From: Clostridium uliginosum
GTDB taxonomy: Bacteria > Bacillota > Clostridia > Clostridiales > Clostridiaceae
Length of the DNA: 64,000 nt
Direction: 5' to 3'
Assembly (NCBI RefSeq): GCF_900112485.1
Contig: NZ_FOMG01000017.1
Span: 1 to 64,000 of the forward strand
Shown here piece by piece: positions 34,936-43,602 of the stretch. Position 1 is the stretch's first letter; every line of letters starts with the position of its first letter. A program made the translations under genes and the position numbers. A model generated the notes under the pieces. It ran no database searches, was not told the DNA's origin, and saw only the letters and a list, made by a program, of their open reading frames with translations.

Positions 34936-35620
34936 ATGAAAGTCTATTTAATCCTCTTTTTTAGGTCGGTTGTTACCTATTTTGTTTTGGTTGTTTTAAC
35001 AAGAATTATGGGAAGAAAACAAATCTCTCAATTGACATACTTTGATTATGTGGTTGGAATAACAATTGGCTCGATTGCATCAGTAGCATCACTAGATAAG
35101 AAATGTTAATATGTTCGATGGCATTTTCTGCATTATTATATGGAGTATTCTCACAATATTGGTTTCGGAAATAACTTTAAAAAATATTAAATTAAGGTTA
35201 TGGATAGACAGTGAACCGTTGTTAATTATAGATAAAGGGAAAGTTATTTATAAGAATATGAAGAAAGCCAGATATAACATTGGAGATTTATTAATGCAGT
35301 TAAGAGATAAGGATATTTTTTATATTACCGATGTAGAAATAGCAATATTAGAGCCAAATGGTACGCTTAGCGTTTTAAAAAAGGCAGAACAAACCATATT
35401 AACTGTAAAAGATATGAATATTAAGAAACCTAAAACTGGTATGATGATAGATCTTATTTTGGATGGTAAGATTTTATCTGAACATTTACCACAAATTCAA
35501 AAAAATGAAGCTTGGGTTATTGCACAATTAAAATCAAGAAATATTTATAATATTAAGGATGTAGTCTTTGCAGGTATTCAAGCAGATGAACAGATATATA
35601 TTGTTACCAAGGACAATTAA
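34936..35620 (+). pseudogene. DUF421 membrane protein (YetF-like) with a frameshift
   Basis: ATG 34936 opens 'MKVYLILFFRSVVTYFVLVV', then 'MGRKQISQLTYFDYVVGITIGSIA', the conserved first half of DUF421/YetF proteins, and stops at 35107-35109. One base out of frame, from 35111, it continues 'MFDGIFCIIIWSILTILVSEI' and the soluble DUF421 domain 'ARYNIGDLLMQLRDKDIFYITDVEIAILEPNG'. Removing one A in AAGAAATG at about 35098-35105 restores a single frame ('LDKNVNMFDG') of about 227 codons. It is a recent frameshift or a sequencing error. The ribosome site is weak (AAGGATG). Confidence 0.8.
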
Positions 35621-35674
35621 ATAATCATTCAACATAAAATACTATAATAAATATTTAATAGTTTTTATTTACAT

Positions 35675-35897
35675 CGCTATGTTTTAGAAGAGTGTTGATA
35701 TTGTTATATTTTTGTAAAGAGGACATTGAAATTGGACTTTTAGAACTCTTAATGAGTATTGTCACATTTTCTGCTTGTCCAAAAGTTTGTCTTTGGAGCA
35801 AGCTAAAATGGGACTGTACTCATTTAGATGTTCTTAAGTTCAATTTCTTAGTCGACTTTACAATATATAACAATATTAACACGGTGTTAAAATAGCG
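35675..35897. mobile_element. Family A element, long form (223 bp)
   Basis: CGCTATGTTTTAGAAGAGTG ... AACACGGTGTTAAAATAGCG, with an inner inverted pair (AACTCTTAATGAGTATTGTC / GACTGTACTCATTTAGATG). Confidence 0.8.
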
Positions 35898-35955
35898 CAA
35901 AATATTTTAATAGCTCTTATTGACTTTAATCTAAGGAGAAGGTTTAAAATTATAT

Positions 35956-36016
35956 TAGACACATTTGAAAAATAACAGACCAGTATGCTAGTCTGTTATT
36001 TTATTTAATGTGCATT
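35956..36016. repeat. Family B element
   Basis: TAGACACATTTGAAAAATAA ... TTATTTTATTTAATGTGCAT around CAGACCAG/CTAGTCTG; 18 bases before the MerR-methyltransferase start. Confidence 0.75.
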
Positions 36017-36033
36017 AAAGGGGGAATGCAACT

Positions 36034-37080
36034 ATGAGTAATGTATACAATATAAATGAAGTAGCTAAAATATTTAATATTACTACTAATAAGATTAGGT
36101 ATTATGAGAAAAAGGGATTAATAGAACCTTTACGAGATATAGATAATGAGTATAGAAAATTTAATGATGAAGATATAATAAAACTTCAATCTATACTTCT
36201 TTATAGATCTATAGGTTTATCAATTAAACATATAAAGGATATATTAAACAATAGCAGTAACAATAATTATTTAAACCATTTTAATAACCAATATGAGATT
36301 GTTAATAGTGAAATTCATAAATTAACTGACATTCGAAAATCAATTGGCAAAATACTAGATAATATTTATGAGGCTGATGATTGTAGTATAGATAATAATA
36401 TATTACATATTATAAAACATGCTGATGAGTTAAATAAAATCAGGGATAATTGGAAGGATAAATGGGATTTTGATAATTGGGCTACTTCATATGATAATGA
36501 TGTATTAGAGGATAGAGGAGCATTAAAAATATATAAGAATTATAATTTAATATTGGATAATGTATATAAATTAACTATTGATTCAGAAATAAATAATCCA
36601 TATATATTAGAAATAGGGGTTGGAACAGGTAATTTAGTAAGTAAGTTTTTAAATAATGATTTCGCTATAGTTGGAATAGATCAATCTAGAAAAATGTTAA
36701 ATGTAGCTAAACAAAAATATCCCCAATTGAAAGTTAGATTAGGTGAGTTCTTAAAAATACCATATAATGATAAATGTTTTGATATTATAGTATCAACATA
36801 TGCTTTTCATCATTTAAATAGTATGGAAAAATCTATAGCTATAGGAGAAATGATTAGAGTATTAAAAGATAATGGAAAAATAATTATAGGTGATTTAATG
36901 TTTGAAAGTAAAGAGGATGAAGAAAGAATTTTAAAAGGTTTATCGATGGAACAAATAGAGGAAATAAATGACGAGTATTATTCACATATAGATTTTTTAC
37001 AAGATGAGTTTAAAAAGTTTAATAAGATATTAAAATATACTAGAGTAGATAATTTTAATTATATAATAGAAATGAAATAA
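36034..37080 (+). CDS. MerR-type regulator fused to a SAM methyltransferase
   Basis: 348 residues. Residues 5-71 form a MerR winged helix ('NINEVAKIFNITTNKIRYYEKKGLIEP', 'YRKFNDEDIIKLQSILLYRSIGLSIKHIKDIL'). A helical linker, the usual dimerisation coil, spans about 85-135. Residues 150-348 are a class I methyltransferase: motif I 'ILEIGVGTGNLVSKF' at 191, 'AIVGIDQSRKML', and 'FDIIVSTYAFHHL', which most resembles YrrT-like enzymes. No effector cysteines are evident. The methyltransferase may act as the ligand-sensing part or as an enzyme whose gene is self-regulated. The ribosome site AAAGGGGGAA is strong. Confidence 0.87.
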   Translation: MSNVYNINEVAKIFNITTNKIRYYEKKGLIEPLRDIDNEYRKFNDEDIIKLQSILLYRSIGLSIKHIKDILNNSSNNNYLNHFNNQYEIVNSEIHKLTDIRKSIGKILDNIYEADDCSIDNNILHIIKHADELNKIRDNWKDKWDFDNWATSYDNDVLEDRGALKIYKNYNLILDNVYKLTIDSEINNPYILEIGVGTGNLVSKFLNNDFAIVGIDQSRKMLNVAKQKYPQLKVRLGEFLKIPYNDKCFDIIVSTYAFHHLNSMEKSIAIGEMIRVLKDNGKIIIGDLMFESKEDEERILKGLSMEQIEEINDEYYSHIDFLQDEFKKFNKILKYTRVDNFNYIIEMK

Positions 37081-37266
37081 ATAATAAATATTATGGAAAT
37101 ATATAAGTTTTTTGCTTAGTCTTTTCACCTTGAAGCATCTTTTTATAGTAGGCTAATATAAACTTAAAGTGTATTTTTTACACATAATGTCTAAATTTGA
37201 CTAATTATCGAATTTAAAGTAAAATAAACTGTGCAAAATTTATATAAATAAGGGGGTGAAAAATTT

Positions 37267-37716
37267 ATGTATATTGTAATGTTTTTATTAGTAATTGGAA
37301 TATCAATTATTGCAATGTTTCCACTTAAAGCTTTTTCTCAAAAAATATATAATGAGACTGGATACAATGCATTAAAGGGATTATCAAAGTTTTTAATGAT
37401 TTTACTTGGATTTTTAAATATAATCTTCGGTGTTGTTGTTTCAGTTACTATAGAAAGTAAATACTATGGACTCCTAGCATTATCAGTAGGTATTCTTCTA
37501 GTATTATATTTAGGACTTATTTTTGTAAATAAAAAGGCTGGGATAAAATATTCAATTTTATTATCATTACTTCAAGGAGTTAGTGGTACTGTTTTTATAA
37601 TTTTAGTTTTTGTTAAAAAAAGCTTATTAGGTGGTCTTGTTAGTGGACTTTTTGATATATTATCTGTAGATGAAAGTAAATATCAACCTTCTAATCAAAA
37701 TAATACTTCTTTATAA
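37267..37716 (+). CDS. Four-span membrane protein, unknown
   Basis: 149 residues with four hydrophobic segments at about 2-20, 40-62, 67-87 and 93-115. A short polar tail 'DESKYQPSNQNNTSL' follows. The helix 'QKIYNETGYNALKGLSK' lies between spans one and two. No family was recognised. TAAGGGGGTGAAAAA precedes the ATG. It is monocistronic, with a strong terminator at 37865. Confidence 0.7.
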   Translation: MYIVMFLLVIGISIIAMFPLKAFSQKIYNETGYNALKGLSKFLMILLGFLNIIFGVVVSVTIESKYYGLLALSVGILLVLYLGLIFVNKKAGIKYSILLSLLQGVSGTVFIILVFVKKSLLGGLVSGLFDILSVDESKYQPSNQNNTSL

Positions 37717-37864
37717 AGTGAATATGCTGTATTTTTCTTTCATTGTACCTTTTATTAATGTACAAGTTATTGATTAAACTAAGTAAAAAGTTTTTTTGAA
37801 TATATAATTGAAATGAAAATATGGATATATACTAAACATAATGAAGATAGATAAAAACCTAAAA

Positions 37865-37912
37865 AGAGGGCCTATATAGATTTGTTTAAATCCAAATCTA
37901 TATAGGCTCTTA
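37865..37912 (+). terminator. Strong hairpin after the membrane protein gene
   Basis: GAGGGCCTATATAGATTTG and CAAATCTATATAGGCTCTT form a stem of about 18 bp with an eight-base loop and a T-rich end. Confidence 0.8.
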
Positions 37913-37985
37913 TGTTTTGGTGTTTGAAGTTTGTTCGTAGGAATTATATCCTATCTATGCTAACATATTTGCCTTGTTTATAGTT

Positions 37986-38152
37986 TTAGGCATATTTAAA
38001 GAAAATAACAAGTCAGTCATCGTGACTTTTTTGTACTATACTGTGTCAGTAAAAGTAGCTAATAATGGCAATATTAATTGTCTTCACTTCATTGTCTAGT
38101 TCAAAAAAATTTTAAGAATCTTTGACTAATTATTTATTTTAATATGCCTTAT
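37986..38152. repeat. Family B element (long form, 167 bp)
   Basis: TTAGGCATATTTAAAGAAAA, then TAACAAGTCA ... TGACTAATTATTTATTTTAA, then TATGCCTTA. It ends four bases from the stop of the leftward secreted protein gene. Confidence 0.75.
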
Positions 38153-38156
38153 AAAA

Positions 38157-38807
38157 TTATTTGAATTTGTCTGGGAATTGTTTTATTATACCATCAGAAA
38201 TCATATCGGCGAACTTAATCATATGGTCTTCACCCTTATCAAAAGATTCAATATCTAATTTCCAATCCTTATTTAATCTAGCAACAACTTCGTCTGTTGT
38301 TAATTTTAAATGTTTATATAACATATCTTGTAAAGTTGCATTAGACCAGTTAGGATTTGCACTAGATAAAAATTTAGAGATTTCATCTGCATTTTTATAC
38401 CATAATTTATTATATTTTTCAAGGTCATCTTTATTATTACTCTTAGCAGCATCAACAACTTGACCTGCAATTGAAATATGTTCTCTTAAGAGTTCTGAAA
38501 GTTTTTTTCCTGCTTCTTCTCCGTAATATGGTTTAATTGAAGCACCGATGTCATCTTGATTTTTAAGTAATCTTTGTAATACAGCATCTTTATCTTCAAG
38601 AGATGCTAAATCGCTGATAATAAAATTTCTAGTCCATAAAACATGATCAATCCAAAGTTTTCTTTCTTCCATGTTTAAATTCATTGAAGCCTTATGTGGG
38701 GTGATTTTATCAGCACACATATTTTCTAGTGTATGTGCTTTACAAGGTATGGCTAATGTAGTAAAGCATAGAACAAATAATAGTAAAGTCGAAAAAATTT
38801 TTTTCAT
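38157..38807 (-). CDS. Conserved secreted helical protein
   Basis: 216 residues. The signal peptide 'KKIFSTLLLFVLCFTTLAIPCKA' is cut before HTLEN. The mature part is helical, with conserved aromatic motifs I recall from a Firmicute family of unknown function: 'KLWIDHVLWTRNFIISDLASLEDK', 'QRLLKNQDDIGASIKPYYGEEAG', 'LLREHISIAGQVVDAAK', 'NPNWSNATLQDMLYKHL' and the end 'DGIIKQFPDKF'. His and Trp residues could bind metal or ligand, but this is not known. AAAGGAG precedes the ATG on the minus strand. Confidence 0.75.
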   Translation of the reverse strand: MKKIFSTLLLFVLCFTTLAIPCKAHTLENMCADKITPHKASMNLNMEERKLWIDHVLWTRNFIISDLASLEDKDAVLQRLLKNQDDIGASIKPYYGEEAGKKLSELLREHISIAGQVVDAAKSNNKDDLEKYNKLWYKNADEISKFLSSANPNWSNATLQDMLYKHLKLTTDEVVARLNKDWKLDIESFDKGEDHMIKFADMISDGIIKQFPDKFK

Positions 38808-38956
38808 TATAATGTACTCCTTTTATTTTGGCTATGCCTTAATTGAATATTGATATTACAATACCAACACTGTTATAAAACATGACCTTTATTTTTTATA
38901 ATTTATCTGTATTTTGTTCAAATAAAAAAAAATATATACTATGAAAATATTTCAAT

Positions 38957-39186
38957 AAGGCATATGAAAGAAAAGAACAAGTCAAATATGTGACGTATAT
39001 TTGGGGTCAGACAAGGAGGTAATGTTATCTCATAGCGTGCTATTAGCTAATATTACCGACATGAGTAGAGAACCAAAATCTATGATTTTGTGTGAATCAC
39101 TTACTCAGCGAGTGTATACGAGTCGAGATTCCTTATGACGCAAAATAGACTAACATACTGACTTGTTATTTTTTGAATATGCCTAA
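38957..39186. mobile_element. Family B element, longest form (230 bp)
   Basis: AAGGCATATGAAAGAAAAGA, then ACAAGTCA ... TGACTTGTTATTTTTTGAAT, then ATGCCTAA. The interior contains TCACTTACTCAGCGAGTG and other short inverted pairs. Confidence 0.7.
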
Positions 39187-39228
39187 AGTACTCAAAATTG
39201 GAATTTAATATATATAAATACAAAAGAG

Positions 39229-39306
39229 CACATATAATTCAAATTATTTACGGATATGATGTATATTTCTTAGTTATTACTTCACTTGATAATTCTGAGA
39301 CAGCTC
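39229..39306. mobile_element. Family E outer element without its core (about 78 bp)
   Basis: Left end AGCACATATAATTCAAATTA, then GGATATGATGTATATTTC joined directly to TTAGTTATTACTTCACTTGA, then TCTGAGACAGCTCC. These are the outer arms seen in the composites at 34599 and 40470, with no core. The 54 bases after it match those after the composite at 40745. Confidence 0.7.
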
Positions 39307-39350
39307 CATTTCCTTCAATAGCTATTTGTGAAAATTAGTTATTGAACAAC

Positions 39351-40007
39351 CTAACTATATATATGTCTTATGACACTTTCATTATTTTTTGATGCTTCTA
39401 TAATGCCTTTTGAATCCTTAACTTTTATGTTTTTATCAATTAAAAAGTTAAAGATTTGATTTAATTTCAAGTATGAATTTTCTTTATTCTTAAAGTAATC
39501 TAATGATAAATCTAATTGTATTTCTTTATCTTCTTTAGTTATTACTTTTATATAAAATGGATCTCTTAAATATGGCATATATGCAACTGGAGCATATGCA
39601 GTCAATGTAAGAATATTAGAAACATCCATAATTTTTTTCTTATAAAGTACACTAACTTCTTTGATATTTTCATAATAAACTACTTTTTCAAAATCTTTTT
39701 CCTTTCCAGATAGACCTTTTAAAAAACGTTTTAAAGAATTTTTATAATTATTACTATTAACATAAATAATTTTATCTTCATTTAATATCCAGTAATTAAA
39801 AAAATTATTTAAATACAATGGATAATATACTAAAATGTTAAAAACCATTACTGCTAATGCTAACAAAATAGAATATAGGAAAGACTCAGCTAATAAATAA
39901 CAACAAAACCCAAAAATAAGCATAGCCAAAGAGGTAAATATTATTGGCGTTTTATTAATAAGTCTGCCAATAAAAAATGGTAATTTCAAATTATTATTAT
40001 TTTTCAT
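39351..40007 (-). CDS. Membrane-anchored protein, unknown
   Basis: 218 residues. Two adjacent hydrophobic segments lie at about 19-37 and 39-60. A PH-like or YcxB-like soluble part follows: 'NYWILNEDKIIYVNSNNYKN', 'VVYYENIKEVSVLYKKK', and 'FYIKVITKEDKEIQLDLSLDYF'. It is probably a cytoplasm-facing domain on a hairpin anchor. No family was assigned. GGGTGATATATTA precedes the ATG on the minus strand. The last few codons lie in a stretch duplicated near 40795. Confidence 0.65.
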   Translation of the reverse strand: MKNNNNLKLPFFIGRLINKTPIIFTSLAMLIFGFCCYLLAESFLYSILLALAVMVFNILVYYPLYLNNFFNYWILNEDKIIYVNSNNYKNSLKRFLKGLSGKEKDFEKVVYYENIKEVSVLYKKKIMDVSNILTLTAYAPVAYMPYLRDPFYIKVITKEDKEIQLDLSLDYFKNKENSYLKLNQIFNFLIDKNIKVKDSKGIIEASKNNESVIRHIYS

Positions 40008-40469
40008 TAATATATCACCCTTTCTAAAATATATGTTTGAAATATTTTTTCCTTTAATAAATGATGTTGGATAATAATTTGATAATATAAAAATGTAATT
40101 ATATTGTCTATATGATAACCATTTGAATTGATTAAACTTTCATAGTAATAAATATTTGATTTTAATATTACTTGAAAATATTTACTATATATATTATATG
40201 CTATAATAGTGCGAAATTGTTTGAATAGTTTTACAATTAAGGAAAATAATAATATAATTTTAATGTTAGATATAAACTAGTTCAAAATGATATTCAATAA
40301 AAATAGATTGAAAATAGGACAATTATTCTGTGTAGTAAATGTTTTTATAATTTGGAAAATTTAAGGATTCGTGGGCGAATTTGATATGAACGTCATGTAA
40401 AATGGGCAGTGTTAGCATATTTAGTGGATGAATTTAATAAAAAACAACAAGGAATAAAAACGAGAAAAT
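40008..40469. other. Intergenic stretch with one possible coding remnant
   Basis: AT-rich upstream region of the leftward gene. A short frame near 40393-40469 reads 'ERHVKWAVLAYLVDEFNKKQ' and runs into the family E element at 40470. It looks like a gene fragment cut by that element, but the parent was not recognised. Confidence 0.35.
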
Positions 40470-40745
40470 GGGGCTGTCTCATAATACAAATCATTTAATG
40501 ATATGATGTATATTCAAAAAAAGAAATAGGAATAACATTTGTGGAAGAAGCATTGAAAAATAAGCTTAGAGTTTCTTCATTTGAAGTTGTTCCATAAATG
40601 ATTGTCCTAATGTATATTAGGAACAATCTTTTATGGGTACAACTTTAAAGGTTAGAAACTCTAAGCTTATTTTTCTAGTCTTCTTTAATAAATGTTATTT
40701 CTATTTCTTAGTTATTACTTCACTTGATAATTCTGAGACAGCCCC
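40470..40745. mobile_element. Family E composite MITE, copy 2 (276 bp)
   Basis: GGGGCTGTCTCATAATACAA ... CTTGATAATTCTGAGACAGC, then CCC. The core inside is a long palindrome (AAGCTTAGAGTTTCTTCATT ... AGAAACTCTAAGCTT). It lies in the opposite orientation to copy 1. Confidence 0.85.
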
Positions 40746-40847
40746 ATTTCCTTCAATAGCTATTTATAAAAATTAGTTACTGAACAACTTAATTATGTAT
40801 AAATAAGTACGATGAATTATTAAAGGAAATATATTATATTAAGTATA

Positions 40848-40883
40848 AATAATCCAATAATATTAAAGGTATTATTGGATTAT
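40848..40883. terminator. Hairpin
   Basis: ATAATCCAATAATA pairs with TATTATTGGATTAT; no T run. No gene abuts it. Confidence 0.45.
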
Positions 40884-40904
40884 GTTATAATTATCTTTAA
40901 TAAG

Positions 40905-40993
40905 GGATATTTAAAAAAATAAGTTAAAGATTAAGGCATATGACGCAAAGTAGAGTAGCTGATTTACTTGTTACTTTTTAAATATGTCTAAAG
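40905..40993. repeat. Family B element upstream of cobO
   Basis: GGGATATTTAAAAAAATAAG ... CTTGTTACTTTTTAAATATG, then TCTAA; an additional inner TAAGGCATATGACGCAAAG suggests one B end inside another. Confidence 0.6.
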
Positions 40994-41024
40994 CTTAAAA
41001 TATAGAAATAAGGAGTCAAAATAA

Positions 41025-41555
41025 ATGGAGTTAGGATTAATTCATATTTATTGTGGAGATGGTAAGGGAAAAACCACAGCAGCAATGGGGCTTGGAATAA
41101 GAGCGGCAGGAAGAGATAAGAAAGTATTACTTACTCAATTTTTAAAGGATAATAATACCGGAGAGCTAATCTCCATTGAAAAACTTGGAGAAAATTTTAA
41201 AGTTTTAAAAGGAGAGCCGGTAAAAAAGTTTTTTAAATTTATGTCAGAAGAAGAACAAATACACACTAAAAAAGAACATGAGGAAAGATTTAAAAAGGTT
41301 ATATCAAAAGCTATTAAAGAAAATGTTGATTTACTTATCTTAGATGAGATAATTGCGTCAATTAATTTAGATTTAGTATCTTTAGAAGAGGTAATTAATT
41401 TTTTGAAAACTAAGCCTAAAGGTCTTGAGGTGGTTTTAACAGGGAGAAATCCTGATGAAAGGTTAGTTGAACTAGCAGATTATGTTTCTGAAATTAAAGC
41501 TATAAAGCATCCATATAATCAAGGAATTAATTCAAGGATTGGAATAGAAAAGTAA
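41025..41555 (+). CDS. cobO: Corrinoid adenosyltransferase CobO (BtuR type)
   Basis: 176 residues. The reaction adds the 5'-deoxyadenosyl group of ATP to Co(I) corrinoid. The P-loop is 'IYCGDGKGKTTAAMGLGIRAAG', then 'VLLTQFLKDNNTGELISIEKL' and 'VDLLILDEIIASINLDLVS' (Walker B). 'EVVLTGRNPDERLVELADYVSEIKAIKHPYNQGI' is the BtuR/CobO C-terminal signature. AAGGAG precedes the ATG. It opens the second cobalamin block. Confidence 0.95.
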   Translation: MELGLIHIYCGDGKGKTTAAMGLGIRAAGRDKKVLLTQFLKDNNTGELISIEKLGENFKVLKGEPVKKFFKFMSEEEQIHTKKEHEERFKKVISKAIKENVDLLILDEIIASINLDLVSLEEVINFLKTKPKGLEVVLTGRNPDERLVELADYVSEIKAIKHPYNQGINSRIGIEK

Positions 41556-41569
41556 ATTTTTTTAAATTT

Positions 41570-41667
41570 AGATATCTTTTAAGTGAATGTTGATATTGTA
41601 ATATAAAACGCATGGACAGTGGGATTCACTTTATATTATAATAGCAACACTATTTTAAAACATAGCC
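41570..41667. repeat. Family A element (98 bp)
   Basis: GATATCTTTTAAGTGAATGT ... AACACTATTTTAAAACATAG, then CC; it separates cobO from cobU. Confidence 0.75.
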
Positions 41668-41711
41668 AAGATTTAAAATTTAAAGCTGAAAGGTAGATTT
41701 TATAAAATATT

Positions 41712-42245
41712 ATGAAATATTTAATAATTGGTGGATCTAAAAGTGGGAAATCAGGGGTGGGTGAAAGAATAGCTCTCTCTTTAAATAAAAATAAAGTAAT
41801 ATATATAGCCACAATGAAACCTTATGATACAGAAGATGAGAAAAGAATAGAAAATCATATTAAAAATAGGCATGGTTTAGGATTTGTTACTTTAGAAAAA
41901 TATAGGGACTTAGATGAAATATTAAAAGATATAAGTGAAGAAGATACAATATTAATTGATAGCTTAACTTCACTTTTAACTAATGAAATGTTTGTAGAAA
42001 ATGATATAATAAAGACTCCGTCATCAAAGATATTACATTATTTAAATGAAATTATGAATAAAGCAAAGAATGTAGTGATAATATCAGATTACATCTTTAA
42101 TGATGCAATAGAGTATGATTGTATAACTGAGAACTTCAAAAGAGAACTTGGAAAAATCAACACAGAATTAGTTAGGGTTTGTGAAAATGTTATTGAATGT
42201 AGTTTTAATAATGTTAAATATCATAAGGCATATGAAATAAAATAA
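41712..42245 (+). CDS. cobU: Adenosylcobinamide kinase/guanylyltransferase CobU (divergent)
   Basis: 177 residues. CobU phosphorylates adenosylcobinamide and attaches GMP. The P-loop 'IIGGSKSGKSGVGERIALSL' and 'VIYIATMKPYDTEDEKRIENHIKNR' (with 'GFVTLEKYRDL') are clear, as is 'ILIDSLTSLLTNEMF'. The usual 'NEVGxGIVP' segment is missing; that position reads 'ISDYIFNDAIEYDCITENF'. A second, short CobU-like protein at 43222 carries that motif. The last seven codons and stop lie inside a family B element, so the natural C-terminus may have been replaced. Confidence 0.85.
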   Translation: MKYLIIGGSKSGKSGVGERIALSLNKNKVIYIATMKPYDTEDEKRIENHIKNRHGLGFVTLEKYRDLDEILKDISEEDTILIDSLTSLLTNEMFVENDIIKTPSSKILHYLNEIMNKAKNVVIISDYIFNDAIEYDCITENFKRELGKINTELVRVCENVIECSFNNVKYHKAYEIK

Positions 42246-42327
42246 TGAGTCAAATATGCAATGCATATTTTGAGTCAGAAAAAAGAGAAGAAAATAGTGA
42301 ATTATTATTTTTTTAAATGTGCCTTAA
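42223..42327. repeat. Family B element overlapping the cobU 3' end
   Basis: AAGGCATATGAAATAAAATA, then ATGAGTCAAA ... TTATTATTTTTTTAAATGTG, then CCTTAA. Starts about 22 bases before the cobU stop. Confidence 0.7.
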
Positions 42328-42375
42328 TTAATGAACCTATACAAATAGATAAAATAGAAAGGAATAGCTTAAATT

Positions 42376-43134
42376 ATGAAAAAGCTTATTAAGGGACTAC
42401 TTATGGCTCTAACAATGTTTACTATCATTCCAATGCCATATGTAGAGTGGGATGATGATGGAGCTAAAAATATGATGAAATTTTATCCTGTAATTGGACT
42501 AATTGTAGGAGCAATATGGATGGGAATTTATTATTTATTAAATTTATTAAACTGCTCAATAATTCTAAAAAGCATTTTACTTATGATAGTTCCATTTATT
42601 ATAACTGGAATGTTACATTTAGACGGATTTATGGATGTTTGTGATGCAATTCTTTCAAGGAGAGATAAAGAAGAGAAACTCAGGATACTAAAAGATTCTG
42701 CAACAGGTGCATTTGCAGTAGTATCATTAGTTATCTTATTTTTTATTCAATTTGGAACAATGTATTCTTTTATAGAAAAAGGAATTAATCCAGTTGCTTT
42801 GATTTTAATTCCTATAGTAAGTAGGAGTGTGGTTGCATATTTACTGTTAAGTAAACCTACAATAAAACAGAGCTCACTTGGAGCATACTTTAAAAAGGGA
42901 ACTAATATAATTGATAGGAGTATTTTATTAATTTCATTAATATTAGCATTTTTAGCTGCGTATATTTTTATAGGATATAAGGGTATGTTTATGGTTGGAA
43001 TTATGGGGATTGCAATTACTTTAGCTACTGAAAAATGTATTAAAGAATTTGGTGGAATATCTGGAGATGTAGCAGGTTTTGCTTTAGTTAAAGGAGAAAT
43101 AGCTGGGCTTTTAATATTATCTATTATTTTTTAA
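42376..43134 (+). CDS. cobS: Adenosylcobinamide-GDP ribazoletransferase CobS
   Basis: 252 residues, integral membrane with about six spans. It joins adenosylcobinamide-GDP with alpha-ribazole (phosphate). Signatures are '[14 protein letters not shown]', '[16 protein letters not shown]', '[37 protein letters not shown]' (the D/GxDxxD-like metal site) and '[18 protein letters not shown]'-like '[10 protein letters not shown]'. AAAGGAATAG precedes the ATG. Confidence 0.95.
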   Translation: MKKLIKGLLMALTMFTIIPMPYVEWDDDGAKNMMKFYPVIGLIVGAIWMGIYYLLNLLNCSIILKSILLMIVPFIITGMLHLDGFMDVCDAILSRRDKEEKLRILKDSATGAFAVVSLVILFFIQFGTMYSFIEKGINPVALILIPIVSRSVVAYLLLSKPTIKQSSLGAYFKKGTNIIDRSILLISLILAFLAAYIFIGYKGMFMVGIMGIAITLATEKCIKEFGGISGDVAGFALVKGEIAGLLILSIIF

Positions 43135-43149
43135 GAAATAGCTTTTTAT

Positions 43150-43191
43150 AAACGCTATGTAATAATATCAACACGGTTTTAAAATATAACA
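43150..43191. repeat. Family A element, internally deleted
   Basis: AACGCTATGTAATAATATCA, then ACACGGTTTTAAAATATAAC: the right arm is complete and the left arm cut after seven bases. Confidence 0.6.
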
Positions 43192-43221
43192 TTTTTAAAG
43201 TTATGAGAAAGGAGCAATTAA

Positions 43222-43602
43222 GTGATTTTAGTTTTTGGTGGAGCATATAATGGAAAACTCAATTTTGTAAAGGAAAAGTATAACTTAAATGAAGAAGATC
43301 TGTTTTTTTGCAAAGATGAAAAACTTAAATTATCTACTAAAGCGATAGTAGGGCTTCATATCTTCATTAAGAGTTGCATTTTAAAAGGAATAAATCCATT
43401 GAAATTTATAGAGGATAACTTAAATATGTTAGATGGAAAAATAATTGTTTGTGATGAAATAGGTTCTGGCATAGTTCCTTTAAAAAAGGAAGATAGAATA
43501 TGGCGTGAAGAAACAGGACAAATACTGCAATTTTTATCGAAAAGATCAAGTAAGGTGTCTAGAATATTTTTTGGAATGGAAGAGGTATTGAAATATGAAT
43601 GA
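43222..43602 (+). CDS. Short CobU-like protein
   Basis: 126 residues. It begins like CobU with a P-loop variant 'LVFGGAYNGKLNFVKEKY'. It ends with the guanylyltransferase motif 'IIVCDEIGSGIVPLKKEDRIWREETGQILQFLSKRS', matching the NEVGxGIVP...R(x)YRD..G region of CobU. The middle part is shortened, and the Ser/Thr after the P-loop Lys is Leu. With the divergent CobU at 41712 it may share the two activities, or it may be regulatory. The GTG start has GAAAGGAG. It overlaps cobC by eight bases. Confidence 0.8.
   Translation: MILVFGGAYNGKLNFVKEKYNLNEEDLFFCKDEKLKLSTKAIVGLHIFIKSCILKGINPLKFIEDNLNMLDGKIIVCDEIGSGIVPLKKEDRIWREETGQILQFLSKRSSKVSRIFFGMEEVLKYE

Noticed and set aside
35692-35895. 67-codon open frame inside the family A element at 35675
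   Set aside because: The same situation: repeat sequence, no ribosome site, protein not conserved between copies.
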